64,000 nucleotides of DNA from Leucobacter sp. OLIS6 (GTDB lineage: Bacteria; Actinomycetota; Actinomycetes; Actinomycetales; Microbacteriaceae), in the NCBI RefSeq assembly GCF_002752355.1, contig NZ_MRAV01000003.1, positions 1-64,000 of the forward strand, read 5' to 3'. Positions 46,437 to 55,448 of the stretch are shown one piece after another (position 1 is the first letter of the stretch; every line of letters starts with the position of its first letter). Made by a program: the position numbers and the translations under genes. Below the pieces are notes generated by a model. It did no database searches and was not told where the DNA came from. It saw nothing but the letters and a program-made list of their open reading frames with translations.

Positions 46437-46500
46437 TCATCGAGTGGCGTCGAACAGCTCCTATCGAGCGCCATTCCCGACGTTTGGCGCCACTCGATGA
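46437..46500. repeat. diverged member of the CGAGTGGCG palindromic repeat family
   Basis: Arms TCATCGAGTGGCG and CGCCACTCGATGA pair perfectly over 13 bp at the ends. The inner part keeps CAGCTCC and CGTTTGG but does not pair. It lies between two minus-strand genes and may terminate the upstream one. Confidence 0.7.
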
Positions 46501-46542
46501 AGAAGAGTGAGGGAAAGGGCGAGGCAGGGAGGGAGAGGTTCC

Positions 46543-47715
46543 TCACCCTTCGCCGCGGAGCAGCGCGGGTGCTTCTTCGACGAGGGTCGCGAGCAGCGCC
46601 ACGCGCTGCGGCACGCTCGCGAGGTCGAGCCATTCGACGGGGCTGTGGTCTCCGCCACCGACCGGGCCCAGCCCGTCGAGCGTCGGCACGCCCAGCGCGG
46701 CGACCCGGTTCGCGTCCGACACTCCGCCGGTCCGCGCGAGCGCCGGCGCGAAGCCGAGCTCCCCCGCGACCTCGAGCGCCAGGTCGCCGACCCGCAGCGC
46801 GCCGGAGCCTGCTTCCATCGGTGGGCAATGGTCGACTTCGCGCACCGTGATCCGGGCGCCGGGCACCGCCGGATCGGCGCAACGCGCACGGATCCGGTCG
46901 ATGACCCCGTTCAGCACCGCGGCCTCGGCGGCGCGCGCCTCGACGTGCAGCACGGCGCGATCGGGCACCACGTTGGTGCGCTCCCCGGCCCGCAGCATGC
47001 CCACGTTGACGGTGAGCCGCGCGGCGGGATCCGCGAGCGCCTGCAGGAACACGGTGAGATGCGCGGCCTCCAGCCCGGCATGCACGCCCCGCTCGGGTTC
47101 GATGCCGGAGTGCGCGGCCACGCCGTCGACCTCCAGCACGAGGTCGACGGCACCCTTGCGCGCGAGCACCAGGTCGCCGTTCTCGCGTGCGCACTCGAGG
47201 CACAGCGCGACGTCTGCGCCTCGGGCGACCGACTGCAGCGCCGGACCGCCGACGGGCGAGCCGATCTCCTCGTCGGGCGTGAACACGAGCACGAGTTCGC
47301 CGTAGCGCTCGTCGCCCGCGGCGATGAGGTGCGCCGCCGCGTGCAGGCCTGCGACGACGCCGGCCTTGTCGTCGCACACGCCGGGACCGTGCGCGAGGCC
47401 GTCCGCGTCGATCGAGAACGGCCGCTGGACGGCATCGCCGCGCTCGAACACGGTGTCCATGTGCCCGAACAGCACGACGGTGCCGGAGCCCGCCCCTCGA
47501 CGGCGCCCCACGAGCACATCGCCGTAGGCGGGGTCGGTGGAGCTGCGCGACACCGCGAAGCCGAGGCTGCGCAGCCGGGTTTCGATCCAGTCGGCGACCC
47601 GGTTCACTCCGTCGGGGTCGTCGGATCCCGAATCGATCGCGACCAGCGCGGCGAGATCCCGCGCGTAGTCCTCCTGCATCGTCTGAGCTCGTTCGAGCAG
47701 CTCGCCTGCGCGCAT
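46543..47715 (-). CDS. M20-family metallopeptidase (glutamate carboxypeptidase-like)
   Basis: 390 aa Zn peptidase. Metal and catalytic residues: FGHMDTVFERGD (His/Asp), GVCDDKAGV (bridging Asp) and TPDEEIGSP (Glu pair). GGVSDANRVAALGVPTLDGLG is the CPG2-like C-terminal ligand region. It could cut C-terminal Glu/Asp from peptides or acyl-amino acids. ATG 47715 is chosen; GTG 47739 is possible, and neither has a strong Shine-Dalgarno, so a leaderless start is conceivable. Divergent from the amino-acid importer, suggesting joint use in peptide or amino-acid scavenging. Confidence 0.85.
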   Translation of the reverse strand: MRAGELLERAQTMQEDYARDLAALVAIDSGSDDPDGVNRVADWIETRLRSLGFAVSRSSTDPAYGDVLVGRRRGAGSGTVVLFGHMDTVFERGDAVQRPFSIDADGLAHGPGVCDDKAGVVAGLHAAAHLIAAGDERYGELVLVFTPDEEIGSPVGGPALQSVARGADVALCLECARENGDLVLARKGAVDLVLEVDGVAAHSGIEPERGVHAGLEAAHLTVFLQALADPAARLTVNVGMLRAGERTNVVPDRAVLHVEARAAEAAVLNGVIDRIRARCADPAVPGARITVREVDHCPPMEAGSGALRVGDLALEVAGELGFAPALARTGGVSDANRVAALGVPTLDGLGPVGGGDHSPVEWLDLASVPQRVALLATLVEEAPALLRGEG

Positions 47716-47795
47716 ACCTACGGGGTCCCCATCGTCCACGGATCTACGGATTTACTGAAACGATCGCGTCACTAGCGATCTGAATACCCAACAGT

Positions 47796-47809
47796 GAAAC
47801 ACAGGTTTC
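47796..47809. promoter_or_regulatory. GAAA-N6-TTTC inverted repeat, candidate RpiR-type site
   Basis: TGAAACACAGGTTTCG lies in the divergent gap between the M20 peptidase and the amino-acid receptor gene. The same GAAA-N6-TTTC with the same flanks occurs at 51843-51856 before the S51 gene. Two genes away is an RpiR regulator. Assignment is inferred. Confidence 0.45.
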
Positions 47810-47865
47810 GACGTCGCGCCAGCCGCGAAACCCGCATCACGAAGCCGTAACGAATATTTCAGAGA

Positions 47866-47894
47866 TTGCGATCAATCGTTCTACATGAAACACT
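47866..47894 (+). promoter_or_regulatory. candidate promoter of the amino-acid ABC operon
   Basis: TTGCGA (47866-47871), a 17-base spacer and AACACT (47889-47894). The -10 lies in TGAAACACTTTGC, which resembles TGAAATACTTGCG at the same place in the S51 promoter. Confidence 0.45.
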
Positions 47895-47925
47895 TTGCTC
47901 ACCTCAGTGTCGAGAAAGGACCACC

Positions 47926-48864
47926 ATGCACCTCCCCCGCCTCGCGCCCGCGGCTCTCGCCGCGTCGGCGATCCTCGCGCTCACCCTGACCGGCTGCACC
48001 AACGCCGCCGAGGAATCCGCGAAGCAGACGGACGGCAAGACCGCGTCCACCCAGGCCCCCGACACCATCGAGAAGCTCAGCGTCGACGCATCCGCGCAGA
48101 AGCTGCTCCCCGCCGACGTGTCGAAGCGCGGCACGCTGCGCATCGCCACCGACCCCACCTACCTCCCCTTCGAGGGCTACGCCGACGACAACAAGACCTT
48201 CATCGGTCTCGACGTCGACCTCGCCGACTCCGTCGGCCAGCTGCTCGGCCTCAAGGTCGAGTTCACGCCGTCCGGCTTCGACGCCATCATCCCCGGCCTC
48301 TCTTCTGGCAAGTACGACATGTCGATGTCGGCCTTCTCGGTCACCGACGAGCGCAAGAAGAACGCCGACTTCGTCGTCTACCACCAGTCGGGCAGCGGGC
48401 TCGCCGTGCCGACCGGCAACCCCGACAAGCTCAAGATGGAGGCCATGAGCCTCTGCGGGCGCACCATCGGCGCAGAGTCGGGCACCACGCAGGGCCAGGA
48501 GATCCTGCCCGCATTCAGTGAGGAGTGCACGAAGGCCGGCAAGAAGGCCATCGACATCAAGCTCTTCCCGGGATCCGACAAGGCGATCACCGCCCTCAGC
48601 TCGGGCCGCGTCGAGGCCGTCTCCTCCGGCGCGACCGGGCTCGGCTACCAGGCGAAGAAGACCGGCGCGTTCGAGCTCGCGGCGGGCGGCGACTACGCCC
48701 CCAAGCCGACCGGACTCGTACTGCCCAAGGGATCCGCGCTGACCCCGGCCGTCACCGCCGCGTTCGAGAAGCTCGTCACCACGAACGCCTACAAGCAGGC
48801 CTTCGCCAAGTGGGGCATCAACGAGAGCAACTACGTGTCCCCGGATCAGGTCCCCGTCCAGTAG
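47926..48864 (+). CDS. amino-acid ABC importer substrate-binding lipoprotein (SBP family 3)
   Basis: 312 aa receptor. Lipobox LTGC with Cys at about 24. Mature domain: KRGTLRIATDPTYLPFEGY, FIGLDVDLADSVGQLLG, FDAIIPGLSSGKYDMSMSAFSVTDERKK, the standard polar-amino-acid receptor pattern. The ligand is uncertain; the type covers Gln, Glu, Arg, Cys and others. GAAAGGA 5 bases before the ATG. First gene of a three-gene importer operon. Confidence 0.93.
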   Translation: MHLPRLAPAALAASAILALTLTGCTNAAEESAKQTDGKTASTQAPDTIEKLSVDASAQKLLPADVSKRGTLRIATDPTYLPFEGYADDNKTFIGLDVDLADSVGQLLGLKVEFTPSGFDAIIPGLSSGKYDMSMSAFSVTDERKKNADFVVYHQSGSGLAVPTGNPDKLKMEAMSLCGRTIGAESGTTQGQEILPAFSEECTKAGKKAIDIKLFPGSDKAITALSSGRVEAVSSGATGLGYQAKKTGAFELAAGGDYAPKPTGLVLPKGSALTPAVTAAFEKLVTTNAYKQAFAKWGINESNYVSPDQVPVQ

Positions 48865-48901
48865 TCGACCCCAGGCCCCACCACTCGAAGGACGCATCGA
48901 C

Positions 48902-49834
48902 ATGAGCAGTACCTCCGTGAAACCGCTGCGCGCGGACGAGGACTACGCGATCGCCAACAAGAAGTACCCGTGGCGCTGGGTCTCGGCGATCGTCATCATC
49001 GCCCTGTTCGGCCTGCTGCTGTACTCGGCGGTCACGAACCCCCGCTTCCACTGGGACGTCATCGGACTCTATTTCCGCGACGTCTCCATCGCCCGCGGGA
49101 TCCAGATCACGCTGCTCCTCACCGTCGTCTGCATGCTGCTCGGCATCGTGCTGGGCATCATCCTCGCGGTGATGCGCCTCTCCGTGAACCCGGTGGTGCG
49201 CGCCGCCGCCGGGTTCTACGTGTTCGCGTTCCGCGGCACCCCCGTGCTGGTGCAGCTCCTGCTCTGGTACAACCTCGCCGCGCTCTACCCCGACATCACC
49301 TTCGGGATCCCCGGCCTGCACCTCGACGCGAACCAGATCGTGACGCCGCTCATGGCCGCGATCCTCGGTCTCGGCCTCAACGAGGCCGCGTACATGTCCG
49401 AGATCGTGCGCGCCGGGATCCTGTCGGTCGATGCCGGGCAGAGCGAGGCCGCGGGCGCGCTCGGCCTCAACCGCATGCAGACCATGCTGAAGGTCGTGCT
49501 GCCGCAGGCGATGCGCGTCATCATTCCGCCGACCGGCAACGAGGCGATCGGCATGCTCAAGCAGACCTCGCTGGTCAGCGTGCTCGCCGTCTCCGAGCTG
49601 CTGTACTCCACGCAGGTGATCTACGCGAAGAACTTCCAGGTGATCCCGATGCTGATCGTCGCGAGCCTCTGGTACATCATCATGACGACCGTGTTCACCC
49701 TCGGGCAGGGCTGGCTGGAGCGCCGCTTCTCGCGCGGCACCTCCCGCCACGCCCCGACCTCGTGGATCGACCGCCTGCGCAAGGCGATGCGGGTCCACGC
49801 CCCCGAGGCGACCGGAAAGGCGGCCACGCTGTGA
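48902..49834 (+). CDS. amino-acid ABC importer permease (HisM/GlnP type)
   Basis: 310 aa membrane protein with about five helices and the HisMQ signature [18 protein letters not shown] plus coupling loop [24 protein letters not shown]. Its N-terminal about 35 residues are cytosolic. It is a single permease, so the channel would be a homodimer. Overlaps the ATPase start (GTGA). Confidence 0.94.
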   Translation: MSSTSVKPLRADEDYAIANKKYPWRWVSAIVIIALFGLLLYSAVTNPRFHWDVIGLYFRDVSIARGIQITLLLTVVCMLLGIVLGIILAVMRLSVNPVVRAAAGFYVFAFRGTPVLVQLLLWYNLAALYPDITFGIPGLHLDANQIVTPLMAAILGLGLNEAAYMSEIVRAGILSVDAGQSEAAGALGLNRMQTMLKVVLPQAMRVIIPPTGNEAIGMLKQTSLVSVLAVSELLYSTQVIYAKNFQVIPMLIVASLWYIIMTTVFTLGQGWLERRFSRGTSRHAPTSWIDRLRKAMRVHAPEATGKAATL

Positions 49835-50640
49835 GCACCGATACGATCACCACCGCCGGGGCCGGGATCGCGGCCCCGGGCGAACCCATGGTGCGCACCG
49901 CCGGCGTGCGCAAGCACTTCGGATCCCTGCAGGTGCTGCAGGGCGTCGACCTCGAAGTGCAGCGCGGCGAGGTCGTCTGCCTCATCGGCGCGTCCGGATC
50001 CGGCAAGAGCACGCTGCTGCGCTGCATCAACCACCTCGAGAAGCTCGACGGCGGCCGCATCTGGATCGACGGCGACGTCGTCGGCTACGAGCTGCGCGGC
50101 CGCACCCTGCACGAGAAGAGCCACAACGACATCTGCCAGGATCGCACCCAGACCGGCATGGTGTTCCAGCACTTCAACCTGTTCGGGCACATGACGGTGC
50201 TCGAGAACATCATGCTCGCGCCGCGCACCGTGCTGAAGCAGAAGACGTCGGAGGTGCTGCCGCGCGCGCTCGCGCTGCTCGACCAGGTCGGTCTCGCCGA
50301 CAAGGCGAAGTCGTACCCGCGGCAGCTCTCGGGCGGTCAGCAGCAGCGCGTCGCGATCGCGCGCGCCCTCTGCATGGAGCCGAAGCTCATGCTGTTCGAC
50401 GAGCCGACCTCGGCACTCGACCCGGAGCTCGTCGGCGACGTGCTGAAGGTGATGCGGGACCTCGCCGCGTCGGGCATGACCATGATCGTCGTGACGCACG
50501 AGATGGGCTTCGCCCGCGAGGTCGCCGACCGGGTCGTGTTCATGCACGGCGGGCAGATCATCGAGCAGGGCACTCCGGCCGAGGTCCTCGGGGATCCGCA
50601 GCACGAGCGAACCCGCGCGTTCCTCTCGGCGGTGCGCTGA
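49831..50640 (+). CDS. amino-acid ABC importer ATPase
   Basis: 269 aa. Walker [10 protein letters not shown] (about 53-61), Q-loop in [18 protein letters not shown], signature [12 protein letters not shown] and [14 protein letters not shown]. It carries the ENIMLAP segment typical of polar-amino-acid ATPases (GlnQ group). Starts with GTG overlapping the permease stop. A long inverted repeat closes the operon. Confidence 0.95.
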   Translation: MSTDTITTAGAGIAAPGEPMVRTAGVRKHFGSLQVLQGVDLEVQRGEVVCLIGASGSGKSTLLRCINHLEKLDGGRIWIDGDVVGYELRGRTLHEKSHNDICQDRTQTGMVFQHFNLFGHMTVLENIMLAPRTVLKQKTSEVLPRALALLDQVGLADKAKSYPRQLSGGQQQRVAIARALCMEPKLMLFDEPTSALDPELVGDVLKVMRDLAASGMTMIVVTHEMGFAREVADRVVFMHGGQIIEQGTPAEVLGDPQHERTRAFLSAVR

Positions 50641-50655
50641 ATCGTGGGTCCGATC

Positions 50656-50789
50656 TGATCTGAGGCGAGGCGGCGGCCTGAACCGGTTCGCGTCGCCTGG
50701 CGGTTCTGGCGGGAGCGATCGGAGCGAAGCGACGATTGCGGATGGATCGGTGCGCGAACCGGTTCAGGCCGCCGCCCCGCCTCAGATCA
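50656..50789. terminator. 37-bp near-perfect inverted repeat between convergent genes
   Basis: Arms at 50656-50692 and 50753-50789 match over 37 bases with one mismatch and enclose 60 bases. The right arm extends 8 bases into the rpiR-type coding region. Likely bidirectional terminator for the ATPase and rpiR-type genes. Confidence 0.8.
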
Positions 50790-51687
50790 CCTCGAGCTGC
50801 TGCGCCGTCCGCTCGATGCGGGCGATCCGGTCGCGGGCCGGATCGCCGATGCGGGTGACGAGGGTCTCGAACAGCGCCTCGATGAGCGCCATGACGGGCA
50901 GTACGGAATCGAAGGGGCCGCGCTCGGAGGCGACGCTCGTGAGCACGGCGTCGGCATCGGTCGCGCACGGCGACACCCAGCGGTCGGTGACGACCACGAC
51001 GGTCGACTTGCGTGCCTTCGCGAGCTGCACGACGGATCGGGTGGCGGCCTCGTAGCGGCGGAAATCGAACGCGATCACGACATCCTTCGCGTCGAAACCG
51101 GTGACTGCCGCGGCGCGCAGGCTGGCCATCGTCGGCACCATCTGCACCGCGGGGCGGAGCTGCTGCAGGCTGGCGGCGAGATACTCGGCGAGGAAGGTGC
51201 TGTAGCGGCCGCCCACGAGCCAGACCCGGTGCTTGGGGTTGGCGATCGCCTCGACCGTCGTGCCGAAATCGTGGTCGGAGAGGCTCGCGAACGTGGCGCG
51301 CAGATCCTCGACCGGATCCTCGGCCAGCCCCGCGAGATCACCGGGCGCGACGGCGCGACGCGCGAGTCCGGTGCGCTCGTAGAGCGCCATGGGCGACGCG
51401 CTGCGCTGCTCGAGCTCGCCGCGCAGCGCGCGCTGGAAGTCGGGGAACCCGCTGTAGCCGAGGCGGGTGGTGAAGCGAACGACGGTGGCGCCGCTGACCT
51501 CGGCGAGCTCGGCGAGCCCGGCGACGGTCTCGAAGCCGGCGACGGGGTAGGCGGCGAGCAGAGTGCGGGCGACCTTGCGCTCGGAGGGCGTGCAGTCGCC
51601 CATGCGTTCGCGGATCCGCGCCGCCACGGAGTCGGTGCCCGGCAGCGCCTCCGCTGCCGGCCCGTTCGCCTCGCGAGATCCTGTCAT
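50782..51687 (-). CDS. RpiR-family regulator (HTH plus SIS domain)
   Basis: 301 aa. The N-terminal HTH_6 domain spans about 20-95 (LAELAEVSGATVVRFTTRLG is the recognition part). The SIS sugar-phosphate-binding domain spans about 130-280, with WLVGGRYSTFLAEYLA and DFRRYEAATRSVVQLAK segments. ATG 51687 is preferred as GGAGAGG lies 9 bases upstream; ATG 51696 touches it. Flanked by the amino-acid importer and the S51 peptidase gene, both with GAAA-N6-TTTC motifs nearby, so it may control the locus. Effector unknown. Confidence 0.85.
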   Translation of the reverse strand: MTGSREANGPAAEALPGTDSVAARIRERMGDCTPSERKVARTLLAAYPVAGFETVAGLAELAEVSGATVVRFTTRLGYSGFPDFQRALRGELEQRSASPMALYERTGLARRAVAPGDLAGLAEDPVEDLRATFASLSDHDFGTTVEAIANPKHRVWLVGGRYSTFLAEYLAASLQQLRPAVQMVPTMASLRAAAVTGFDAKDVVIAFDFRRYEAATRSVVQLAKARKSTVVVVTDRWVSPCATDADAVLTSVASERGPFDSVLPVMALIEALFETLVTRIGDPARDRIARIERTAQQLEVI

Positions 51688-51842
51688 GCGTCGCATCCTC
51701 TCCGTCCGGCGCCCGCCGCGCGAGCGAGCGGCGCCGCGGGTCTGCCCGTACCGGCAGCGCGGGCCGCCTGAGCGCCGCGTTGCACGTGAAACGCCGTCAG
51801 TCTATCGACGGAGGCTCCACCGACGCGGTCGCCACCGGTCTT

Positions 51843-51890
51843 GAAATGTTTGTTTCGATTATTGCAGGCATTCGGTTTGCGTGAAATACT
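51843..51890 (+). promoter_or_regulatory. promoter of the S51 peptidase gene with GAAA-N6-TTTC element
   Basis: GAAATGTTTGTTTC (51843-51856) is followed by TTGCAG (51862-51867), a 17-base spacer and AATACT (51885-51890), 40 bases before the ATG. The inverted repeat is shared with 47796-47809. Confidence 0.55.
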
Positions 51891-51930
51891 TGCGCCGTCC
51901 ACCCCTCAACGACGAGACCGGAGATCCCGC

Positions 51931-53961
51931 ATGCCCCTTCCCCCACGCCGCGCGCGCCTCGGCACCGCCGTCGCCGTCGCGCTCACCGCGGGCGCGCTCT
52001 GCGCCACCGCCATCGCCCCCGCCGCGACGGCCGCACCGCAGCCGCGCGCCGCCGAGCCGAACGCACCGGCGGCACCGGCTACGCCGACGGCGTCCACCGC
52101 GCAGAACGGCAGCATCGTGCTGATCGGCGGAGCCATCAAGCCGGGCGAGGCCAACAGCGAGGCGATCATCCAGCGGATCGTCGACCTCGCGAAGCAGCAC
52201 GCGGGCGACAAGAAGCCCCGCATCGCGATCGTCACGACCGCCTCGGAGGTCGCGCCGAACGCCACCGAAGCGGCCGACGGCAACACCTACGACAACGCGA
52301 CCGCCAACGGTCTCTACTACTCCGACTGGTTCGCCGCGCACGGCGCCGACGTGTACCCGGTGCCCGTCGACGTGAACCCCGGGGAGGACTACCCCGGCGA
52401 TCCCTACAGCGCCGACAACGCGAAGAGCGCCGCCGTCGCGCAGGAGGTGCGCGACTCCGACGCCGTCTACTTCGGCGGCGGCGATCAGATCAACTACGTC
52501 CGCGCGTTCATGGACTGCACCGCGCCCGACCAGGCCGCGGCCGACATCTACGCGTTCACCTCCTGCACCGACACCCCAGTCATGGCCGCGATCCGCGGGG
52601 TCGTCGAGTCGGGCGGCGTGACCGCCGGCACGAGCGCCGGCCTCACGATCCAGCAGGGCGCCGACATGATCTCGGGCGGGGACCCCTACCCCTCGTGGCG
52701 CGACGGCGCGACCGTCGGCTGGTTCGAGGACGACCGTCTCGCCTCGATCCCGTCGGGCGGCTTCGGCTTCTTCACCGAGGGCATGCTCGACTCCCACTTC
52801 GCGCGCCGCGACCGCCAGCCCCGCATCGTGCGCCTCGCGATCGCCACGGGCCACGACCGCAGCTTCGGCGTGGAGGAGAAGACCGCGCTCGTCGTGGATC
52901 GCGCCGCCCGCACCGGCGAGGTGATCGGGCAGCTCGGAGCCAGCCTGCTCGATACGAGCGCCGCGACCTCCGACGGACGCAACGCCGCCGGCGTGCGGTA
53001 CTCCTACTTCACGACCGGATCCACCATCGACTTCGCGACCGGCGCGATCACCCTCGCGGGCACGGCGCACAGCGGGGCCGGATCCGCCGAGGCGCCCGCG
53101 GCGCCCACCGACATCTGGGGCTCGTACGAGTGCGAGGGCGGCATCTTCGGAACGCTGGACCTGGCGCAGGGACTCGTGAAGTCCTCGGCGTCGACCGCGA
53201 CCGGCGACACCTGCGATTCGCCGGCCGAGTCCCCGCGCTTCCGCACCACCTTCACCCGCACGGCGGACACGCGGTGGAACGATGACGGCGGTTTCACCGA
53301 CCTCGCCATGAGCATCACCGGGATCCCCTCGTTCTCGGCCGCGGCGCGCGCCACCGGATCGACCGGCACCACGAACCCGCAGGTCCCCGCGGGTTCGCAG
53401 GCCGGGATCACCGTGACCGTGACCAACACCGGTAGCACCCCGCTCACCGGGTTCCGGATCGCCTCCGATGCGTCGGTCTCGTCCGCAGCGGCGGCTTCGG
53501 ATCCGGCGTCCAACGCGGTCGTCGCCCCCGGCGGCACCCTGCAGCTGCAGACGACCCGCACCGTCGCGAAGGGCTCGCAGACCTTCGCTCTGCGGATCAT
53601 CGCGACCGCCGTCGATGCGAACGGAGCCGAGCTCGGCGTCGCGACCGCACCGCAGACCGCGTCGATCACGTTCGTCGGGGTCGGTTCGGGCGCCGAGGCG
53701 AGTGCGAACGCCGGTGCGAACGCGAACGGGTCGAGCGATTCGGGTGGATCGAGCTCGGACGCGAAGGGATCGGCGACCGGCAGCACGTCGGCGGGCGCGA
53801 ACGGGGCGGCAGACGGGACGGGAGCCGGTGCCAAGGGCCAGGGCTCGCTCGCGCAGACCGGCACCCCCGCGGACGGCCTCGCGCTTCCCGCTGCGGGCAT
53901 CCTGCTGCTCGCGGGAGCCGCCGCGCTGATCGCCCGCGCACGCCTCCGCGCCCGCGCGTAG
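51931..53961 (+). CDS. secreted, sortase-anchored cyanophycinase-like peptidase (S51)
   Basis: 676 aa. Signal peptide at about 1-35 (AXA-like end TAAPA region), then an S51 serine peptidase domain (about 58-400): SIVLIGGAIKPGE, GGGDQINYVRAF and the nucleophile elbow AGTSAG with Ser at about 235, followed by FGFFTEGMLDSHFARRDRQPR. A beta-rich domain (about 470-600, TVTNTGSTPLTGFRI) follows. The end is LAQTG (about 640-644), a hydrophobic stretch and Arg-rich tail, the LAXTG class E sorting signal of actinomycetes. S51 enzymes cut cyanophycin or acidic dipeptides. Start ATG has GGAG 7 bases upstream. Confidence 0.85.
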   Translation: MPLPPRRARLGTAVAVALTAGALCATAIAPAATAAPQPRAAEPNAPAAPATPTASTAQNGSIVLIGGAIKPGEANSEAIIQRIVDLAKQHAGDKKPRIAIVTTASEVAPNATEAADGNTYDNATANGLYYSDWFAAHGADVYPVPVDVNPGEDYPGDPYSADNAKSAAVAQEVRDSDAVYFGGGDQINYVRAFMDCTAPDQAAADIYAFTSCTDTPVMAAIRGVVESGGVTAGTSAGLTIQQGADMISGGDPYPSWRDGATVGWFEDDRLASIPSGGFGFFTEGMLDSHFARRDRQPRIVRLAIATGHDRSFGVEEKTALVVDRAARTGEVIGQLGASLLDTSAATSDGRNAAGVRYSYFTTGSTIDFATGAITLAGTAHSGAGSAEAPAAPTDIWGSYECEGGIFGTLDLAQGLVKSSASTATGDTCDSPAESPRFRTTFTRTADTRWNDDGGFTDLAMSITGIPSFSAAARATGSTGTTNPQVPAGSQAGITVTVTNTGSTPLTGFRIASDASVSSAAAASDPASNAVVAPGGTLQLQTTRTVAKGSQTFALRIIATAVDANGAELGVATAPQTASITFVGVGSGAEASANAGANANGSSDSGGSSSDAKGSATGSTSAGANGAADGTGAGAKGQGSLAQTGTPADGLALPAAGILLLAGAAALIARARLRARA

Positions 53962-54012
53962 CTCGCGGGCTCGCGGGCCCGCGGACGAGCCACCCCTCGC
54001 CCGAAACCTGCA

Positions 54013-54072
54013 TCGAGTGGCGCCAAACCGCTCCTTCGCGCCCTGCGAAACAGCGGTTTGGCGCCACTCGAC
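54013..54072. repeat. palindromic repeat, exact copy of 63761-63819
   Basis: Perfect 20-bp arms (54013-54032 and 54052-54071) around an inner TTCGC/GCGAA stem. The 59 bases 54014-54072 are identical to 63761-63819. It lies in a 280-base gene-free gap between the convergent S51 and C45 genes; the gap also holds a 15-base direct repeat GGAGAGCAGGACAGC at 54074 and 54220. It probably terminates both genes. Confidence 0.9.
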
Positions 54073-54241
54073 AGGAGAGCAGGACAGCCAGAGGGGCAGG
54101 ATCCGCGCGGCGGCAGCGACCCATGCGGAAAACCGGAGTCGGGAGGCCCGGCCTTCTCGACAACACGCTCAAACCGGGAGCGCTCAAATCGGAGCGCTCA
54201 CACCAGACACGCTCGAGGGGAGAGCAGGACAGCTCGGGTCG

Positions 54242-55375
54242 CTAGTCTCCGAAGCGCTCGGCTCCGCGAGCGACGAGCTCCGCGGGCGATCCCGCCCGGT
54301 ATTCGAGCCGGCCCCGTTCGAGGTCCAGGCCGATCGTCAGCAGCGTCGTCCACTGATCGTGCGGCGGCAGCGACGGGTCCGGCCGCATGCACACCGGCGC
54401 GTGCGCACCCTCGGGCCCGCAGAAATCAGCGGCCCGTTCCTCGATGCTCGCCCCGGCGCCGCGCAGATCCCCGAGGCCCCCGATCCGCGAGAGGTGCGCG
54501 AACCGCGTCCGCGTCGTGGAGGCGGCGCTCGCGGCTTCTCCCGCGGCGAGCTCGGGCGCCAAGAAGTGATTGGTGTGCACGAGCACCCCGTCGGGGTCCG
54601 GGAGCACCTCGGCGACCCGCTCCGGCGAGATCTCGAAGCAGACCGCACGCCGTGCACCGCGGTCGGCCACGACGGTGAGCACCGTCGACGCGCTCACCGG
54701 AGCGGACCTGATGATCGACGCGGCCTCCTCGACGGTGCTCGCCTCGTCCAGCACCCGGCGCGCGATCGCGTGCACGGGCACTCCGCCGGCGTCCGTGTCG
54801 CTCGCGTGATGCAGGATGTTGAAGTGGACCCCGAGTCCGGCATCGTTGACGCCGATCTTTCCGAGCATCCCCGCTTCGGTGAACAGCCGCACGCGCCCCA
54901 CGCGACCCACGCGGCCACGACCACGACCGCGCTCGGCCTCCGGGGGATCGGGGGCGACGGAGAGCAGCAGTCCGGTCGGGCACAGGTCCGCGTGCCAGTC
55001 CCAGGTCTGCAGGGTCAGCGGGGATCGAGCGCTTTCCGGCGCGAGGACCAGGGTGGAGCATTCCCCTTCGCGATCGGGTTCGCCCGCGGCGAGGATCTCG
55101 GTGCGCGCGTTGAGCGCCGCGAGTTCGAGAGTCGGCACGCCACCCGCCGCCGCCGTGGCTTCGATCTCCTGCGCGAGGCCGGGAGCCCAGGCGCGCAGGG
55201 CCGCGAGGCTGCGCTCCGCGATCCCGTCGACCCGGGCCCGTGAGAGCCCGCTCAGCGCGAAGAACTCGAGGTATCTCGCGACTGTGTCGCGGATCTCGGC
55301 GCCGAAGCGCGTTCCGATCTCCGCTCCCCGTTGCTCCGGCCCGTGTCCCTCGATCTCGGCGGTTCTGATCTGCAC
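54242..55375 (-). CDS. C45-family Ntn hydrolase / acyltransferase
   Basis: 377 aa protein of the penicillin-V/isopenicillin-N acyltransferase-like C45 group, which self-cleave before a Cys that becomes the nucleophile. The likely site is GECSTLV with Cys at about 106. Downstream: TLQTWDWHADL, EAGMLGKIGVNDAGLGVHFN and the THNHFL-like VHTNHFL motif, all C45 marks. A loop at about 145-160 carries RGRGRGRVGRVGRV repeats. Starts with GTG; AAGGAGG lies 6 bases upstream. It is the last gene of the nylC operon (73-base gap), so probably hydrolyses or transfers an acyl amide. Confidence 0.82.
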   Translation of the reverse strand: MQIRTAEIEGHGPEQRGAEIGTRFGAEIRDTVARYLEFFALSGLSRARVDGIAERSLAALRAWAPGLAQEIEATAAAGGVPTLELAALNARTEILAAGEPDREGECSTLVLAPESARSPLTLQTWDWHADLCPTGLLLSVAPDPPEAERGRGRGRVGRVGRVRLFTEAGMLGKIGVNDAGLGVHFNILHHASDTDAGGVPVHAIARRVLDEASTVEEAASIIRSAPVSASTVLTVVADRGARRAVCFEISPERVAEVLPDPDGVLVHTNHFLAPELAAGEAASAASTTRTRFAHLSRIGGLGDLRGAGASIEERAADFCGPEGAHAPVCMRPDPSLPPHDQWTTLLTIGLDLERGRLEYRAGSPAELVARGAERFGD

Positions 55376-55448
55376 GCCGATCCTCCTTCCTGCGGGGTCC
55401 TCCCGCGCTCGCGCCGGTCGACTCGCCCGGCGCGATCCCTCGACCGAT

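Noticed and set aside
54242-55375. Choloylglycine/bile-salt hydrolase assignment
   Set aside because: Those enzymes begin with the nucleophile Cys at residue 2; here the candidate Cys is at about 106, as in the C45 group.
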